A stretch of 53,352 nucleotides of DNA from Nitrososphaerota archaeon. Lineage in GTDB: Archaea > Thermoproteota > Nitrososphaeria > Nitrososphaerales > Gagatemarchaeaceae. The notes below the pieces were generated by a model. It worked only from the letters and a program-made list of their open reading frames with translations. It was not told the DNA's origin and ran no database searches. The DNA is taken from contig JAPCJK010000002.1 of NCBI GenBank assembly GCA_027886975.1, positions 1-53,352 on the forward strand, given 5' to 3'. Shown here one piece after another: positions 30,682 through 38,758 of this stretch (positions are counted from its first letter, which is position 1; every line of letters starts with the position of its first letter). Position numbers and translations under genes: made by a program.

Positions 30682-31347
30682 ATGGTCGATGTTCTTACTG
30701 CCGTAATCGCTGCAGCAGCCGGGCTCGGCCTCGGTGGCGTCGTTTCCTATTACGTGTTTTATTCTCGGGCCAAACCGACTAAGGTCGTCGCCGCAGCCAG
30801 AGACGAACCGGGGACAAGGGTGATGGCTACCACCTTCGATAAGGCGGACCTAGACCGCTCGAGGAGAGAGATGAGGACGATTATGGTGGAAAGGGACCTC
30901 CTTTCCTCGGCGATGATGAAGCTCTACGAGGCGGAAACCGAAGGGAGAATCACAAGGGAGGAGAGGGAGATGATCTCTAAGCGCTACAGCGACCAGATCA
31001 AGGACCTACAGTCGAAGCTGAAAGACGTCGAACTCGTTGTTGAAGTGGGGGAGCTGGAGGGGCTCAGGAACGACCTCGTCTCCCTCTTCGAGGGAAGGAT
31101 ACAAAACATCGAGGCCAGGCTGGATGTCGCAAGGCAGAGGCTCGGAGCCGCGGCCCCTGAGCAGGTGAAGAAGGAACCCACCCCGAGGGTGGACCGGGAG
31201 GTCGAGCTCGAGAAAGTCGTCGAGAAGCGGGCCAGGCCCGAGATGACTGAGGCCGAAAGAAGGCGGAAAGAGATAATGAACGACGTGATGGGGGAGCTCG
31301 CCCGCCTGGAACAGATCGACATAGAGAAGAAGCAGCAGGAAAACTGA
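30682..31347 (+). CDS. Membrane-anchored coiled-coil protein of unknown function
   Basis: This 221-residue protein has an N-terminal hydrophobic helix (about residues 4-28, rich in Ala/Gly/Val, ending YYVFYSRAKP), then a long charged helical region (about 50-160) with heptad-like spacing (DLDRSRREMRTIMVERDL, DQIKDLQSKLKDVEL). A proline-containing hinge and a second highly charged helix (EAERRRKEIMNDVMGELARLEQ) follow. It is probably a single-pass membrane protein with a cytoplasmic coiled coil. The family is not recognised; scaffold or division-related roles are possible but unsupported. ATG 30682 has GGAAGGA about 10 bases upstream and a TATA-like TTTATACC near 30640-30647. The stop overlaps the RpiA start by one base. 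Confidence 0.7.
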   Translation: MVDVLTAVIAAAAGLGLGGVVSYYVFYSRAKPTKVVAAARDEPGTRVMATTFDKADLDRSRREMRTIMVERDLLSSAMMKLYEAETEGRITREEREMISKRYSDQIKDLQSKLKDVELVVEVGELEGLRNDLVSLFEGRIQNIEARLDVARQRLGAAAPEQVKKEPTPRVDREVELEKVVEKRARPEMTEAERRRKEIMNDVMGELARLEQIDIEKKQQEN

Positions 31348-32039
31348 TGGATTTACCCAAGGACGCTCTGCAGGGGGTTGCCAAGGAAATCGCAAAGAAC
31401 ATACGTCCTGGCGCAACCCTGGGACTTGGAAGCGGCTCGACCGTGGCCGCCTTGCTTCAGGAGCTGTCTCCCATCCTAGTCGGGAAGGCCAAAGCCGTCA
31501 GAGGAGTCCCAACCTCTACCCAGATCGAACTAGTCGCCTCCATGTCTGGGTTCAACATCGTCCCCTTCCGCGGGTCGGTCGACATGGTAATCGACGGGGC
31601 GGACCAAGTCGACGAACACCTCAATCTAGTGAAGGGGGGCGGCGGAGCCCTGCTCAGGGAGAAGGTGGTCATGGGGAGCGCGGACAGCATTGTGGTGGTG
31701 GCGTCGGAGGACAAGTTCACGCAAAGGCTCGGCGAGAACGGTGTGAAGATTCCCGTCGAGGTCTTCCCCATGGCAAGGGAGAGCGCCAAGGTCAAGCTCT
31801 CCAAGCTCGGCGGAGTCCCCGACCAACGACTACTCCCAAAGGGGTACCCGTTCTACACGGAGAACGGGAACATAATCCTCGACACGAAGTTCGACCCCGT
31901 AGACAACCCGCGGGACCTGGAAGTCAGGGTCAGATCTACCCCGGGGGTGGCCGAGGTAGGAGTCTTCACATTCAAACCAATCACGGTTTATAGGTTGAAG
32001 GCCGACGGAACATTCAAAGTCCTAAAAAGTAGCAACTAA
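31347..32039 (+). CDS. rpiA: Ribose-5-phosphate isomerase A
   Basis: This 230-residue protein has the RpiA motifs LGLGSGSTVAALL (GSGST at 27-31), GADQVDEHLNLVKGGGGALLREK and KFTQRLGENGVKIPVEV. It interconverts ribose-5-phosphate and ribulose-5-phosphate for nucleotide precursor supply. The ATG overlaps the stop of the upstream coiled-coil gene (TGATG), implying translational coupling. The combination of the two is unusual. Confidence 0.95.
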   Translation: MDLPKDALQGVAKEIAKNIRPGATLGLGSGSTVAALLQELSPILVGKAKAVRGVPTSTQIELVASMSGFNIVPFRGSVDMVIDGADQVDEHLNLVKGGGGALLREKVVMGSADSIVVVASEDKFTQRLGENGVKIPVEVFPMARESAKVKLSKLGGVPDQRLLPKGYPFYTENGNIILDTKFDPVDNPRDLEVRVRSTPGVAEVGVFTFKPITVYRLKADGTFKVLKSSN

Positions 32040-32077
32040 CCTTATAACCACCTGACAGGGACGAGCTCTGTTCGACA

Positions 32078-32506
32078 TTGACGCGTGACGTAGGCTACAA
32101 GTCGGCGCCGATCGACCCGAACTTTTTGTCAAAGCCCGACCAGTTCCCGGTGACTGGCGAGCACAACGGCCACAAGGTCAGGGCCGATGGCATCTCAAGG
32201 ATGGACGGGGAGGGGAAGCCCTACCCGACGACCTTCGGGATCCACGGGACACCAGTGGCGGTCGACTGGGACTCCTGCATAGCCGACGGGGTGTGCATGG
32301 ACGTCTGCCCCGTCTTCGTCTTCGAATGGAACCTCAACCCCGGGCAGGCCGGGACTGGGAAGGACAAAGTTATCGAGAAGGGAACACCGGAGTGGGACCA
32401 GTTCAGAAGCGACAAGTCAGAGCCCATCAGGGAGATGGACTGCATTTTCTGCATGGCGTGTGAAACGTCCTGCCCAACTCTATCCATCAAGATTACGCAG
32501 CCATAG
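32078..32506 (+). CDS. zfx: Zinc-containing dicluster ferredoxin
   Basis: In this 142-residue protein the N-terminal extension contains the zinc-ligand pattern GEHNGHK (H29, H32) and GIHG (H56), as in the Sulfolobus zinc ferredoxin. Cluster motifs are C67xxDxxC73xxxC77P, typical of a 3Fe-4S/4Fe-4S site with Asp replacing one Cys, and C122xxC125xxC128xxxC132P. It is the low-potential electron carrier for 2-oxoacid oxidoreductases and related enzymes. The start is TTG 32078, with a CTTATAAC box at 32041-32048 positioned 30-37 bases upstream. A roughly 25-residue acidic insertion separates the two cluster motifs. Confidence 0.93.
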   Translation: MTRDVGYKSAPIDPNFLSKPDQFPVTGEHNGHKVRADGISRMDGEGKPYPTTFGIHGTPVAVDWDSCIADGVCMDVCPVFVFEWNLNPGQAGTGKDKVIEKGTPEWDQFRSDKSEPIREMDCIFCMACETSCPTLSIKITQP

Positions 32507-32711
32507 AGAAGACCTGACTAGGTTTCCTTGCCATGGGTCGAAAAGCCGCAGGGTGGATTCAGAATTTTTCTAGGCCATTTTGACGAATTCCGAAAACATC
32601 CGTTTTGAGGTCTGTCCTAGCCGTGACCTCTGCAACCGATGAAAAGAAATTGTGCGTCCCCGGGACATAGGAATACCATCCCCAGACAAACGAGTCGCTT
32701 AAAGCGGATGA
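32507..32711. other. Noncoding gap between the zinc ferredoxin and EamA genes
   Basis: About 205-220 bases with no open frame I can support. It includes T-rich stretches (TTTTTC near 32565 and TTTTGA near 32578) that could serve as U-tract termination signals for the ferredoxin transcript, and a palindromic GCTTAAAGC at about 32698-32706 that is probably the promoter of the transporter gene. No tRNA or RNA fold with recognisable consensus is seen. Confidence 0.4.
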
Positions 32712-33602
32712 ATGGTAGCGGGCCGAAGGTTGGCAGGCGCGCGGGGCTACGTCCTCATCGTGGTCCTCTCCATTATCTGGGGGCTGGCGTTCGTGGCAAT
32801 CAGGCGAGCGGACTTCGAGCTCAGCTCAGTGAACCTGACACTGCTTAGATGGTTCATTGTTAGCGCAGGGTTCCTTGTAATCTATCCGCTGGTCATCAAG
32901 CCGAAGGTGAAGTTCGAGAGGAAGGACTTCCCTCGCCTCCTGCTCGTCGCCCTCACAAGCGTGGTAATCTATCATCTCGCCCTGAATACCGCGGAGAAGC
33001 AGGTGGATGCGTCCCTAGCGGGCCTCCTCATCTCCCTTGCGCCAATGACCACCGTGCTCCTCTCTTCGGTCGTCCTGCACGAGAAGCTCAGGGCGAGGCT
33101 CTGGTTCGCCCTCGTCCTAGCAATCGCAGGGTCTGTGGCGATCTCGAGCCCGGACCTGTCGTCGTCGTCGACTACCGTGACTGGGCCCCTCCTCGTGGTT
33201 TTGGCAGCTGTGTCGAGCGGGATCGTCGCCGTATCGTCCAAGCCCCTGACGACGAAGTATGGTCCTTTCCCCGTGGCGGCGTGGTCGGCGTTCCTCGGGA
33301 CCGCGATACTCCTCCCGCTGGCTACCCAGGGCCTCGTCTCCCAGGCGGAGACATTGTCAGCCTACGGCTGGGCGTCCGTCATCTACCTCGCGATCCTAAG
33401 CACCGTGCTGGCGAACCTGATCTACTTCACCCTGGTGTCCAGGCAGCAGCTGTCAAGACTTGGGATACAGCTGTACCTCGTCCCTGCAGTGAGCGCTGTC
33501 GGCGGCGTCCTGATACTCGGGGAGAGACTGGGACTGGCGACGGTGGTCGGCGGAGCGTTCCTTCTGTTGGCAGTCGGGCTGGCCACAGCCGGCAGGCAGT
33601 AG
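32712..33602 (+). CDS. EamA/DMT-family transporter
   Basis: This integral membrane protein of about 290-296 residues has ten hydrophobic helices arranged as two EamA repeats (first ending near residue 145 after GSVAISSPDL; second with the GVLILGERLG signature preceding the final helix). Such proteins export metabolites or amino acids, or import nucleotide sugars; the substrate is unknown. The frame starts at ATG 32712, but the TTAAAG box at about 32699-32705 lies too close to it. TTG 32730 (MAGARGYVLIVVLS) sits 25-31 bases from the box and would be leaderless, so it is a good alternative start. Confidence 0.88.
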   Translation: MVAGRRLAGARGYVLIVVLSIIWGLAFVAIRRADFELSSVNLTLLRWFIVSAGFLVIYPLVIKPKVKFERKDFPRLLLVALTSVVIYHLALNTAEKQVDASLAGLLISLAPMTTVLLSSVVLHEKLRARLWFALVLAIAGSVAISSPDLSSSSTTVTGPLLVVLAAVSSGIVAVSSKPLTTKYGPFPVAAWSAFLGTAILLPLATQGLVSQAETLSAYGWASVIYLAILSTVLANLIYFTLVSRQQLSRLGIQLYLVPAVSAVGGVLILGERLGLATVVGGAFLLLAVGLATAGRQ

Positions 33603-33645
33603 TCAGCAAGCGTTTTATGGAGAAAAATACGGTGTCCTAAAACAC

Positions 33646-34026
33646 ATGGAAGAAGACGCAGACCTGAAGCTCATAGAACACCGAAAGCTGGAGGAAATGA
33701 GGAAGAGGCTCAAGGCCGCGACTCCTGCTCCTGTCAAAGCCGAGAAGACCGACAGGGAGGTTGTCGAGGGGATGCTTTACGACCGGGGGGACGAGGTCCT
33801 CGAGGCAGCGTATTCGTTCTATCCGCGCGAGACGGATAGGCTCGTAAGGGAGATCGCCGGGATGGTCAGGGACGGGAGGCTAAAGGAGAAAGTGGCTGGA
33901 GGGGAGCTCCTTTCGATATTCAGGCAGCTTGGATTGAGGTTCAGGCTCAAAACATCGATCAGGGTGATGGACAAGGGGAAGCTCGTCGAACTGGGCGAGA
34001 AGCTTAGGAGGAAAGAGAAGGAGTGA
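33646..34026 (+). CDS. Diverged PDCD5/TFAR19-like DNA-binding protein
   Basis: This 126-residue highly charged protein has an N-terminal helix LKLIEHRKLEEMRKRL that resembles the archaeal PDCD5 start (eleeiRrkkLaelq). The core YPRETDRLVREIAGMVRDGRLKEKVAGGELLSIF parallels the PDCD5 helix bundle (RpelveqielqLiqLaqsGri). A C-terminal basic helix follows. The identity is by pattern only, and the middle is clearly diverged. A TTTTAT box at about 33612-33617 lies 29-34 bases upstream of ATG 33646. The PAC2 gene overlaps its stop codon (GTGA), so the two are co-expressed. Confidence 0.5.
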   Translation: MEEDADLKLIEHRKLEEMRKRLKAATPAPVKAEKTDREVVEGMLYDRGDEVLEAAYSFYPRETDRLVREIAGMVRDGRLKEKVAGGELLSIFRQLGLRFRLKTSIRVMDKGKLVELGEKLRRKEKE

Positions 34027-34811
34027 GGACCTCCAAGTCGGAGAAAGCCCCGCTGATCAGCGAGCGGGTCATGTCGACACCGAAAGCCTCCGGCCCGGTC
34101 CTCGTCTGTGGACTACCCGGGAGCGGGTATGTCGGGAAGCTCGCAGCCGACCATCTCGTAGACTCATTCAAGCTCAAGAAGGTGGCGGAGTACACGAGCG
34201 AGACATTTCCACCCCAGGTTAACGTGAAGGCGGACGGGACGGTCGAACAGCCGAGGGCTGAGGTCTACTTCGCCTCGACGAGGAAGGGAAAGAGCCTCTT
34301 CGTGTTCACAGCAGACGCACAGCCGACCACGTCAGAGGGGGAGTACGCCCTGGCCGACGCAGTCGTGAAGTTCGCCAAAAAGTGCGGCGTGAAGAGGGTG
34401 TACACCCTGGCAGCCTACATCACGGGCTCGTTCACCAAGGCTCCGAAGGTCTATGGGGCCGGAACGTCGAAGGGGATGATAGAGTCGCTGTCCGAGAAGG
34501 GGGTGACCCTCATGAAGGACGGGGGGATCAGCGGGATGAACGGACTGCTCATCGGGGTCGCTGCTCTGCGTGGTCTAGAAGGGGCGTGCCTACTTGGGGA
34601 GACTTCGGGGTACGTCGTGGACGCAGGTGCCTCCAAGGCCGTCCTCGAGATGCTTTCGAAGGTGGTCGGCATCCCCATAGACACTTCGAAGCTGGAGGAG
34701 AAGGCGGAGGAGACGCAGAAGGTAATCAGCCAGCTACAAGCCATGGCCGAGCAGGCCCGGGAGGCTGCGCCTCAAAAAGAGCGCGAGTCAAGGCCCGGCT
34801 ACATCGGCTAG
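34023..34811 (+). CDS. PAC2-family protein (proteasome assembly chaperone type)
   Basis: This 262-residue protein has the PAC2 pattern: VLVCGLPGSGYVGKLAADHLVD at the start, PPQVNV, FTADAQPTTSEGEYALADAVVKFA, YTLAAYITGSF, ISGMNGLLIGVAALRG and a C-terminal helix. It ends in RPGYIG. Archaeal PAC2 homologues (PbaA/PbaB-like) can bind the 20S core through hydrophobic-Tyr-X tails; here the tyrosine is third from last, so the tail is only similar. The start is GTG 34023, four bases overlapping the PDCD5-like gene. Its stop shares CTAG with the convergent rtcB stop. Two proteasome beta genes elsewhere in the window make a role in proteasome assembly plausible. Confidence 0.85.
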   Translation: MRTSKSEKAPLISERVMSTPKASGPVLVCGLPGSGYVGKLAADHLVDSFKLKKVAEYTSETFPPQVNVKADGTVEQPRAEVYFASTRKGKSLFVFTADAQPTTSEGEYALADAVVKFAKKCGVKRVYTLAAYITGSFTKAPKVYGAGTSKGMIESLSEKGVTLMKDGGISGMNGLLIGVAALRGLEGACLLGETSGYVVDAGASKAVLEMLSKVVGIPIDTSKLEEKAEETQKVISQLQAMAEQAREAAPQKERESRPGYIG

Positions 34812-36295
34812 CCCTTGATGTTCCCCACTGGCCTGAGGGCGACGACCTTCTTAGATATCCCAGCCCGGTCCATGGTGTCGACGACTTCGGATATGTCCTT
34901 GTAGGCCATCCCTGCTTCTTCCGCGAGGCCGTCCATCGTGGCGGCCTTGACGTAGATCCCTCTTTCCTGCATCTTCCTCTGCAGTTCTGCCCCCCTCACC
35001 TCCCTCTTCGCCGCGGTCCGCGACATGGTCCGTCCGGAGCCGTGGGCCGTCGACCCGAAGGTGTCCTCCATGGCCTTCTGAGTCCCAAGGAGGAGGTAGG
35101 AGCCGGTCTCCATGGAGCCTCCGATGATCACGGGCTGGCCGATGTCCCGGTAGGGGGCAGGGATGTCGGGGTGGCCGGGGCCGAAGCTCCGGGTCGCCCC
35201 TTTCCTGTGGACCAAGAGGTCTGCGCTCTTCCCGTCGTAGGAGTGCCTCTCCACCTTGGCGACGTTGTGGCAGACGTCGTAGATCAGGTGCATGTCCATG
35301 GCCTCGGCGTCCCGGTGGAAGACCTTGGAGAACGCGTCCCTCACCTGCTGGACTATGATCTGTCTGTTCGTGAAGGCCATGTTGGCCGCGCAGACCATCG
35401 CGCCGTAGTAGTCCTTCCCTTCCTTGGAGGAGAAGGGGGCACAGGCGAGCTCCCTGTCCCGGACGGAGAGCCCGTACTTCCGCATTGCCCCGTCGAATAT
35501 CCTCAGGTAGTCGCTCCCGATTTGGTGGCCGAAGCCCCTGCTCCCGCAGTGGACCATGACGACCACCTGTTCGGGGTCGGTGATCCCGAAGTGCTTCGCG
35601 AGGTCTTTGTCGAAGAACCTTGACTGGTCCACGACCTGGATTTCTAGGTAGTGGTTCCCAGAGCCCAGGGTCCCGAGCTGCTGGATTCCGCGACTCCTAG
35701 CCTGGCGGCTGACCTTGGACGGGTCGGCCCCCTTGATGAAGCCCCCTTCCTCTACGTGTGAGGGGTCGTCTTCCCAGGCCTGGCCGTTCTCGGCGCACCA
35801 CTTGACCCCGTACTTCATTATCTCGTCGAATTGTGAGTCGCTGACCCTCAGAAACCCCTTCACACCCACCCCTGCGGGGACGAGCCTGAAAATGAGGTCT
35901 ACAAGCTCCTTCACCTTTGGTTTTACCTCAGAAAAGCGCAAATTAGTCCTTATTAGGCGCATTCCGCAGTTGATATCAAATCCAATCCCGCCGGGGGAAA
36001 TGACGCCTTTTTCGAGGTCGAATGCTGCGACGCCGCCGATGGGGAAGCCATACCCCCAGTGGGCGTCGGCCATGGCATAGGACTGTCGAACGATTCCTGG
36101 GAGGCAGGCGACGTTGGTCACTTGTTCGATTACCCCTGAGTCCATGGCGTCAAGGAGCTTTCTAGTTGCGTAGATTTTTGCTGGGACGAGCATTCCCTGT
36201 TTGTACGTCGTGGGGATCTCCCAGGATACGTCTGACACCTGCTTTATCGAATCGATGTGCGCCACGCCGAGACCGGACCTCTTGTTCGGCAGCAT
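34808..36295 (-). CDS. rtcB: RNA ligase RtcB (tRNA-splicing ligase)
   Basis: This 495-residue protein has the RtcB manganese-site and guanylylation motifs: DAHWGYGFPIGG, GGIGFDINCGMRL (Cys metal ligand), GSGNHYLEIQVV, MVHCGSRGFGHQ and the STAHGSGRTMSR segment with the active histidine. It joins 2',3'-cyclic-phosphate and 5'-OH ends, needed for splicing of intron-containing tRNAs and for RNA repair. The start is ATG 36295; a GTG at 36265 is possible because a TTAAAG box lies only 12-18 bases upstream of the ATG. It is just downstream of archease (32-base gap), its known activator. Confidence 0.95.
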   Translation of the reverse strand: MLPNKRSGLGVAHIDSIKQVSDVSWEIPTTYKQGMLVPAKIYATRKLLDAMDSGVIEQVTNVACLPGIVRQSYAMADAHWGYGFPIGGVAAFDLEKGVISPGGIGFDINCGMRLIRTNLRFSEVKPKVKELVDLIFRLVPAGVGVKGFLRVSDSQFDEIMKYGVKWCAENGQAWEDDPSHVEEGGFIKGADPSKVSRQARSRGIQQLGTLGSGNHYLEIQVVDQSRFFDKDLAKHFGITDPEQVVVMVHCGSRGFGHQIGSDYLRIFDGAMRKYGLSVRDRELACAPFSSKEGKDYYGAMVCAANMAFTNRQIIVQQVRDAFSKVFHRDAEAMDMHLIYDVCHNVAKVERHSYDGKSADLLVHRKGATRSFGPGHPDIPAPYRDIGQPVIIGGSMETGSYLLLGTQKAMEDTFGSTAHGSGRTMSRTAAKREVRGAELQRKMQERGIYVKAATMDGLAEEAGMAYKDISEVVDTMDRAGISKKVVALRPVGNIKG

Positions 36296-36327
36296 TCGAG
36301 TTGATTCTTTAAGCGTTTGGCGCTAGT

Positions 36328-36750
36328 CTAGATGTCCACGACAACGGTCGCCTTCCATTTGCCTCGCTCCTCCCAGACGCCGAACATGTGCATAGTTACT
36401 GCCTTGACGTCGTTGCGGAGGGCGTGGCGGACTCTGTCGATGGGTTCACCCTTTGCCACAGCGGCGAGTTCTGAGCCTGCGCCGCTCACTTCGACATGGA
36501 ATTCCGAGAACAGGAGAGATTCCACGTCCTTCATCACGATGAGCTCGGTCAGGAAGTCGTAGAGGAGCCTGTCAAGGGCGTCGGACTTCAGAGAAATTTC
36601 CTTTGTCATCCTTCCTCGGAGCGTCTTCTGGTCGACCATTATGTCAGTCAGAGCCATGGCGCAGGATTCGAAGAGACCGTTCACCGTGTTCGATTCGGCT
36701 TCGAAGGCGATGTCGGCGAGGGCGACGTCTGGGAGGAACTTGTAAGTCAT
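36328..36750 (-). CDS. Archease (RtcB cofactor)
   Basis: This 140-residue protein has the archease layout: acidic metal-binding residues around ADIAFEAES, SCAMALTDIMVD, LLYDFLTELIVMKDVESLLFSEF and the C-terminal KWKATVVVDI. It accelerates RtcB guanylylation and turnover. The usual HTAD motif near the N-terminus is here ALAD (FLPDVALADI), so the histidine is missing while the aspartate is kept. Placement directly upstream of rtcB on the same strand strongly supports the assignment. Confidence 0.88.
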   Translation of the reverse strand: MTYKFLPDVALADIAFEAESNTVNGLFESCAMALTDIMVDQKTLRGRMTKEISLKSDALDRLLYDFLTELIVMKDVESLLFSEFHVEVSGAGSELAAVAKGEPIDRVRHALRNDVKAVTMHMFGVWEERGKWKATVVVDI

Positions 36751-36790
36751 GGCCAGGTTTCTGCTGCCCGTGGCCGAAAGCTCTTAACCT

Positions 36791-37549
36791 ATGCGCAAGT
36801 CGAAGAGATTGTTGAAGGGAAAGCTGCTGGACCTTGTCCTCGCAGACCCCTACTCCAATCTTGCGCTCGAAGAAGAGCTCTTCTTGGAGGCCCGGATGCC
36901 TACCCTGAGGGTCTGGGAGAACCAGAAGTCAGTCGTGATCGGGAGAGCTCAGCTCGCGAAGTACGAGACTGATCTTGAATATTGCCGAAGCCGGTCGATC
37001 CCTGTGGTGAGGAGGATGAGCGCCGGGGGAGCGGTGTTCAACGGACCAGGGAACCTGAACTGGTCTTTCTACGTGCCTCGAAACGGACGCTCGCCATGGC
37101 CCATGGGCGATGCAAAATCGGTTTTCAATTCGTTTGCAGCTATGGTCAACGAGGCTCTGAGGAAGTGCGGAGTCAGGTGCGAGTTCGTCCCACCGAACAC
37201 GTTGGTCGATAATGGGGGAAAGGTCTGCGGAATGGCGGCCTACTTGTCGAAGGAGACGGTGCTGTGCCACGGGACGCTGCTCATCGACGCCGACCTCGAT
37301 GAGGTCCAGAGGCTCACAAGGCCCTCTGCGACGAAAATTGGCCGACGGTACCCGAGGAGCAGATTCGCAGAGGTATCGAATTGCGGTGTCAAGCGGTCAG
37401 ATTTTGTTTCCGAATTGGCTGAGTCCTGGGTAGGGTTCGAGGAGGGGGAGTGGTCACCTGCGGAGAAGGATACCTGGTCCAGGCTGGTCGGGAAGTACAG
37501 GAGCGACGAATGGAATCTAGGCGACCCTTTCGGCGGGGAGAATCTCTAG
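36791..37549 (+). CDS. lplA: Lipoate-protein ligase A family protein
   Basis: This 252-residue BPL/LplA/LipB-fold protein has the RRMSAGGAVFNGPGNLNWSFY motif, the lysine-bearing GGKVCGMAAYL and HGTLLIDADL. A short C-terminal region ending KYRSDEWNLG resembles the end of the LplA accessory domain. It attaches lipoate to carrier proteins such as glycine cleavage H protein or 2-oxoacid dehydrogenase E2. ATG 36791 lies 40 bases from the divergent archease gene, with CTTAACC between them. Its last 33 bases overlap the convergent kbl gene, whose pathway produces glycine. Confidence 0.88.
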   Translation: MRKSKRLLKGKLLDLVLADPYSNLALEEELFLEARMPTLRVWENQKSVVIGRAQLAKYETDLEYCRSRSIPVVRRMSAGGAVFNGPGNLNWSFYVPRNGRSPWPMGDAKSVFNSFAAMVNEALRKCGVRCEFVPPNTLVDNGGKVCGMAAYLSKETVLCHGTLLIDADLDEVQRLTRPSATKIGRRYPRSRFAEVSNCGVKRSDFVSELAESWVGFEEGEWSPAEKDTWSRLVGKYRSDEWNLGDPFGGENL

Positions 37550-38728
37550 TTCCTTCCCCGCTTTTTCGAAGGCACCGATGGCGAAGTCGAGGTCCTCTCT
37601 TGTCAGTGCCGCGTTCATGATAGTCCGTATTCTTGCTTTCCCTTGCGCAACCATGGGGTAGACGATAGGGAGTGCGAATACTCCGATTTCGAAGAGCCGG
37701 GAGCTCAGCCTCTTGGCCTTTCCGCTGTCTCCGACCATGACCGGCGTGATGGGGGTCTCGCTCTTGCCGATGTCGAAGCCCAGGTCGCGCATCGCCTTCT
37801 TGAAATATCGGGTGTTCTCCCAGAGTCTCCGCACATGCTCGGGCTCGTCCTCAAGGACGTCGATGGCCGCGAGGCAGGCGGCTACGACTGCAGGGGGGTG
37901 CGAGCCGCTTAGGAGCCAGGTCCGAGACTTGTTGTACGCGAAGTTGACGAGGTCGCGAGAGCCAGAGACGTGGCCCCCTACTACCCCGAAGGCCTTCGAG
38001 AATGTTCCCATCTCGACTTGGACCTTCTCCCTCGGAAGCTTGAAGTGAGAAACTATGCCCCTCCCCCCATCCCCGAGGACCCCTTCGCCGTGGGCATCGT
38101 CGACGTAGACCATGGCCCCGTGTTCCGCCCCGATGGCTGCTACCTTATCGAGCGGCGCGATGTCCCCGTCCATGGAGAACACCCCGTCTGTAATGACTAG
38201 AATTCTTCGAAAGGCGGGGGAGGCCTTCTCAGATTCGTCGAGGACCCTCCCAAGGTCTTCAGGGTCGGCGTGCTTGTAGACCTTCCTTTCAGCCTGGGAG
38301 AGCCTGACCCCGTCTATGATGCTCCCGTGGTTCAATTCGTCACTTACGATGAGGTCCCCCTTGCCAACGAGCTGAGGGATCAGCCCCGCGTTGGCGGCGA
38401 ACCCGGTCTGGTAGACGAGAGACGCCTCTGCGCCTTTGAACTTGGCAAGACGCCTTTCGAGTTCCGTATGAAGGTCCATGTTCCCCGCTATTGGACGCAC
38501 CGAGCCGGACCCTGCGCCGTGGGTCTCCACCGCCCTGATTGCGGCCTCCTTCAGCTTGGGGTGGTTGCTGAGCCCGAGATAGTTGTTAGAACAGAACATG
38601 AGGACCCTCTTCCCATCGACAATGCACCAGGTTGTGCTGGGGCCTCCGAGGACCCTCAGCCTCCAATCCAGCTCCTGCCTAACTAGGTCGTCGTATTCCT
38701 GCCGAAGGAAGGATGTCGGGTCTCTCAC
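37517..38728 (-). CDS. kbl: Glycine C-acetyltransferase (2-amino-3-ketobutyrate CoA ligase)
   Basis: This 403-residue PLP-dependent alpha-oxoamine synthase has MFCSNNYLGLSNHPKL, GAGSGSVRPIAGN, SDELNHGSIIDGVR, VDDAHGEGVLGDGGRGI and the PLP lysine in GTFSKAFGVVGG. The directly upstream threonine 3-dehydrogenase (30-base gap) identifies it as Kbl, cleaving 2-amino-3-ketobutyrate with CoA to glycine and acetyl-CoA, rather than a biotin-type synthase. The start is GTG 38728. Its 3' end overlaps the convergent lipoate ligase by 33 bases. Confidence 0.93.
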   Translation of the reverse strand: MRDPTSFLRQEYDDLVRQELDWRLRVLGGPSTTWCIVDGKRVLMFCSNNYLGLSNHPKLKEAAIRAVETHGAGSGSVRPIAGNMDLHTELERRLAKFKGAEASLVYQTGFAANAGLIPQLVGKGDLIVSDELNHGSIIDGVRLSQAERKVYKHADPEDLGRVLDESEKASPAFRRILVITDGVFSMDGDIAPLDKVAAIGAEHGAMVYVDDAHGEGVLGDGGRGIVSHFKLPREKVQVEMGTFSKAFGVVGGHVSGSRDLVNFAYNKSRTWLLSGSHPPAVVAACLAAIDVLEDEPEHVRRLWENTRYFKKAMRDLGFDIGKSETPITPVMVGDSGKAKRLSSRLFEIGVFALPIVYPMVAQGKARIRTIMNAALTREDLDFAIGAFEKAGKELEILPAERVA

Positions 38729-38758
38729 GATCTCACTGCCAGAAGCCGCGGCAAGGTG

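Noticed and set aside
34382-35623. A 413-codon open frame on the plus strand.
   Set aside because: It is antisense to PAC2/rtcB, has no recognisable domain and a composition typical of a shadow frame in GC-rich DNA.
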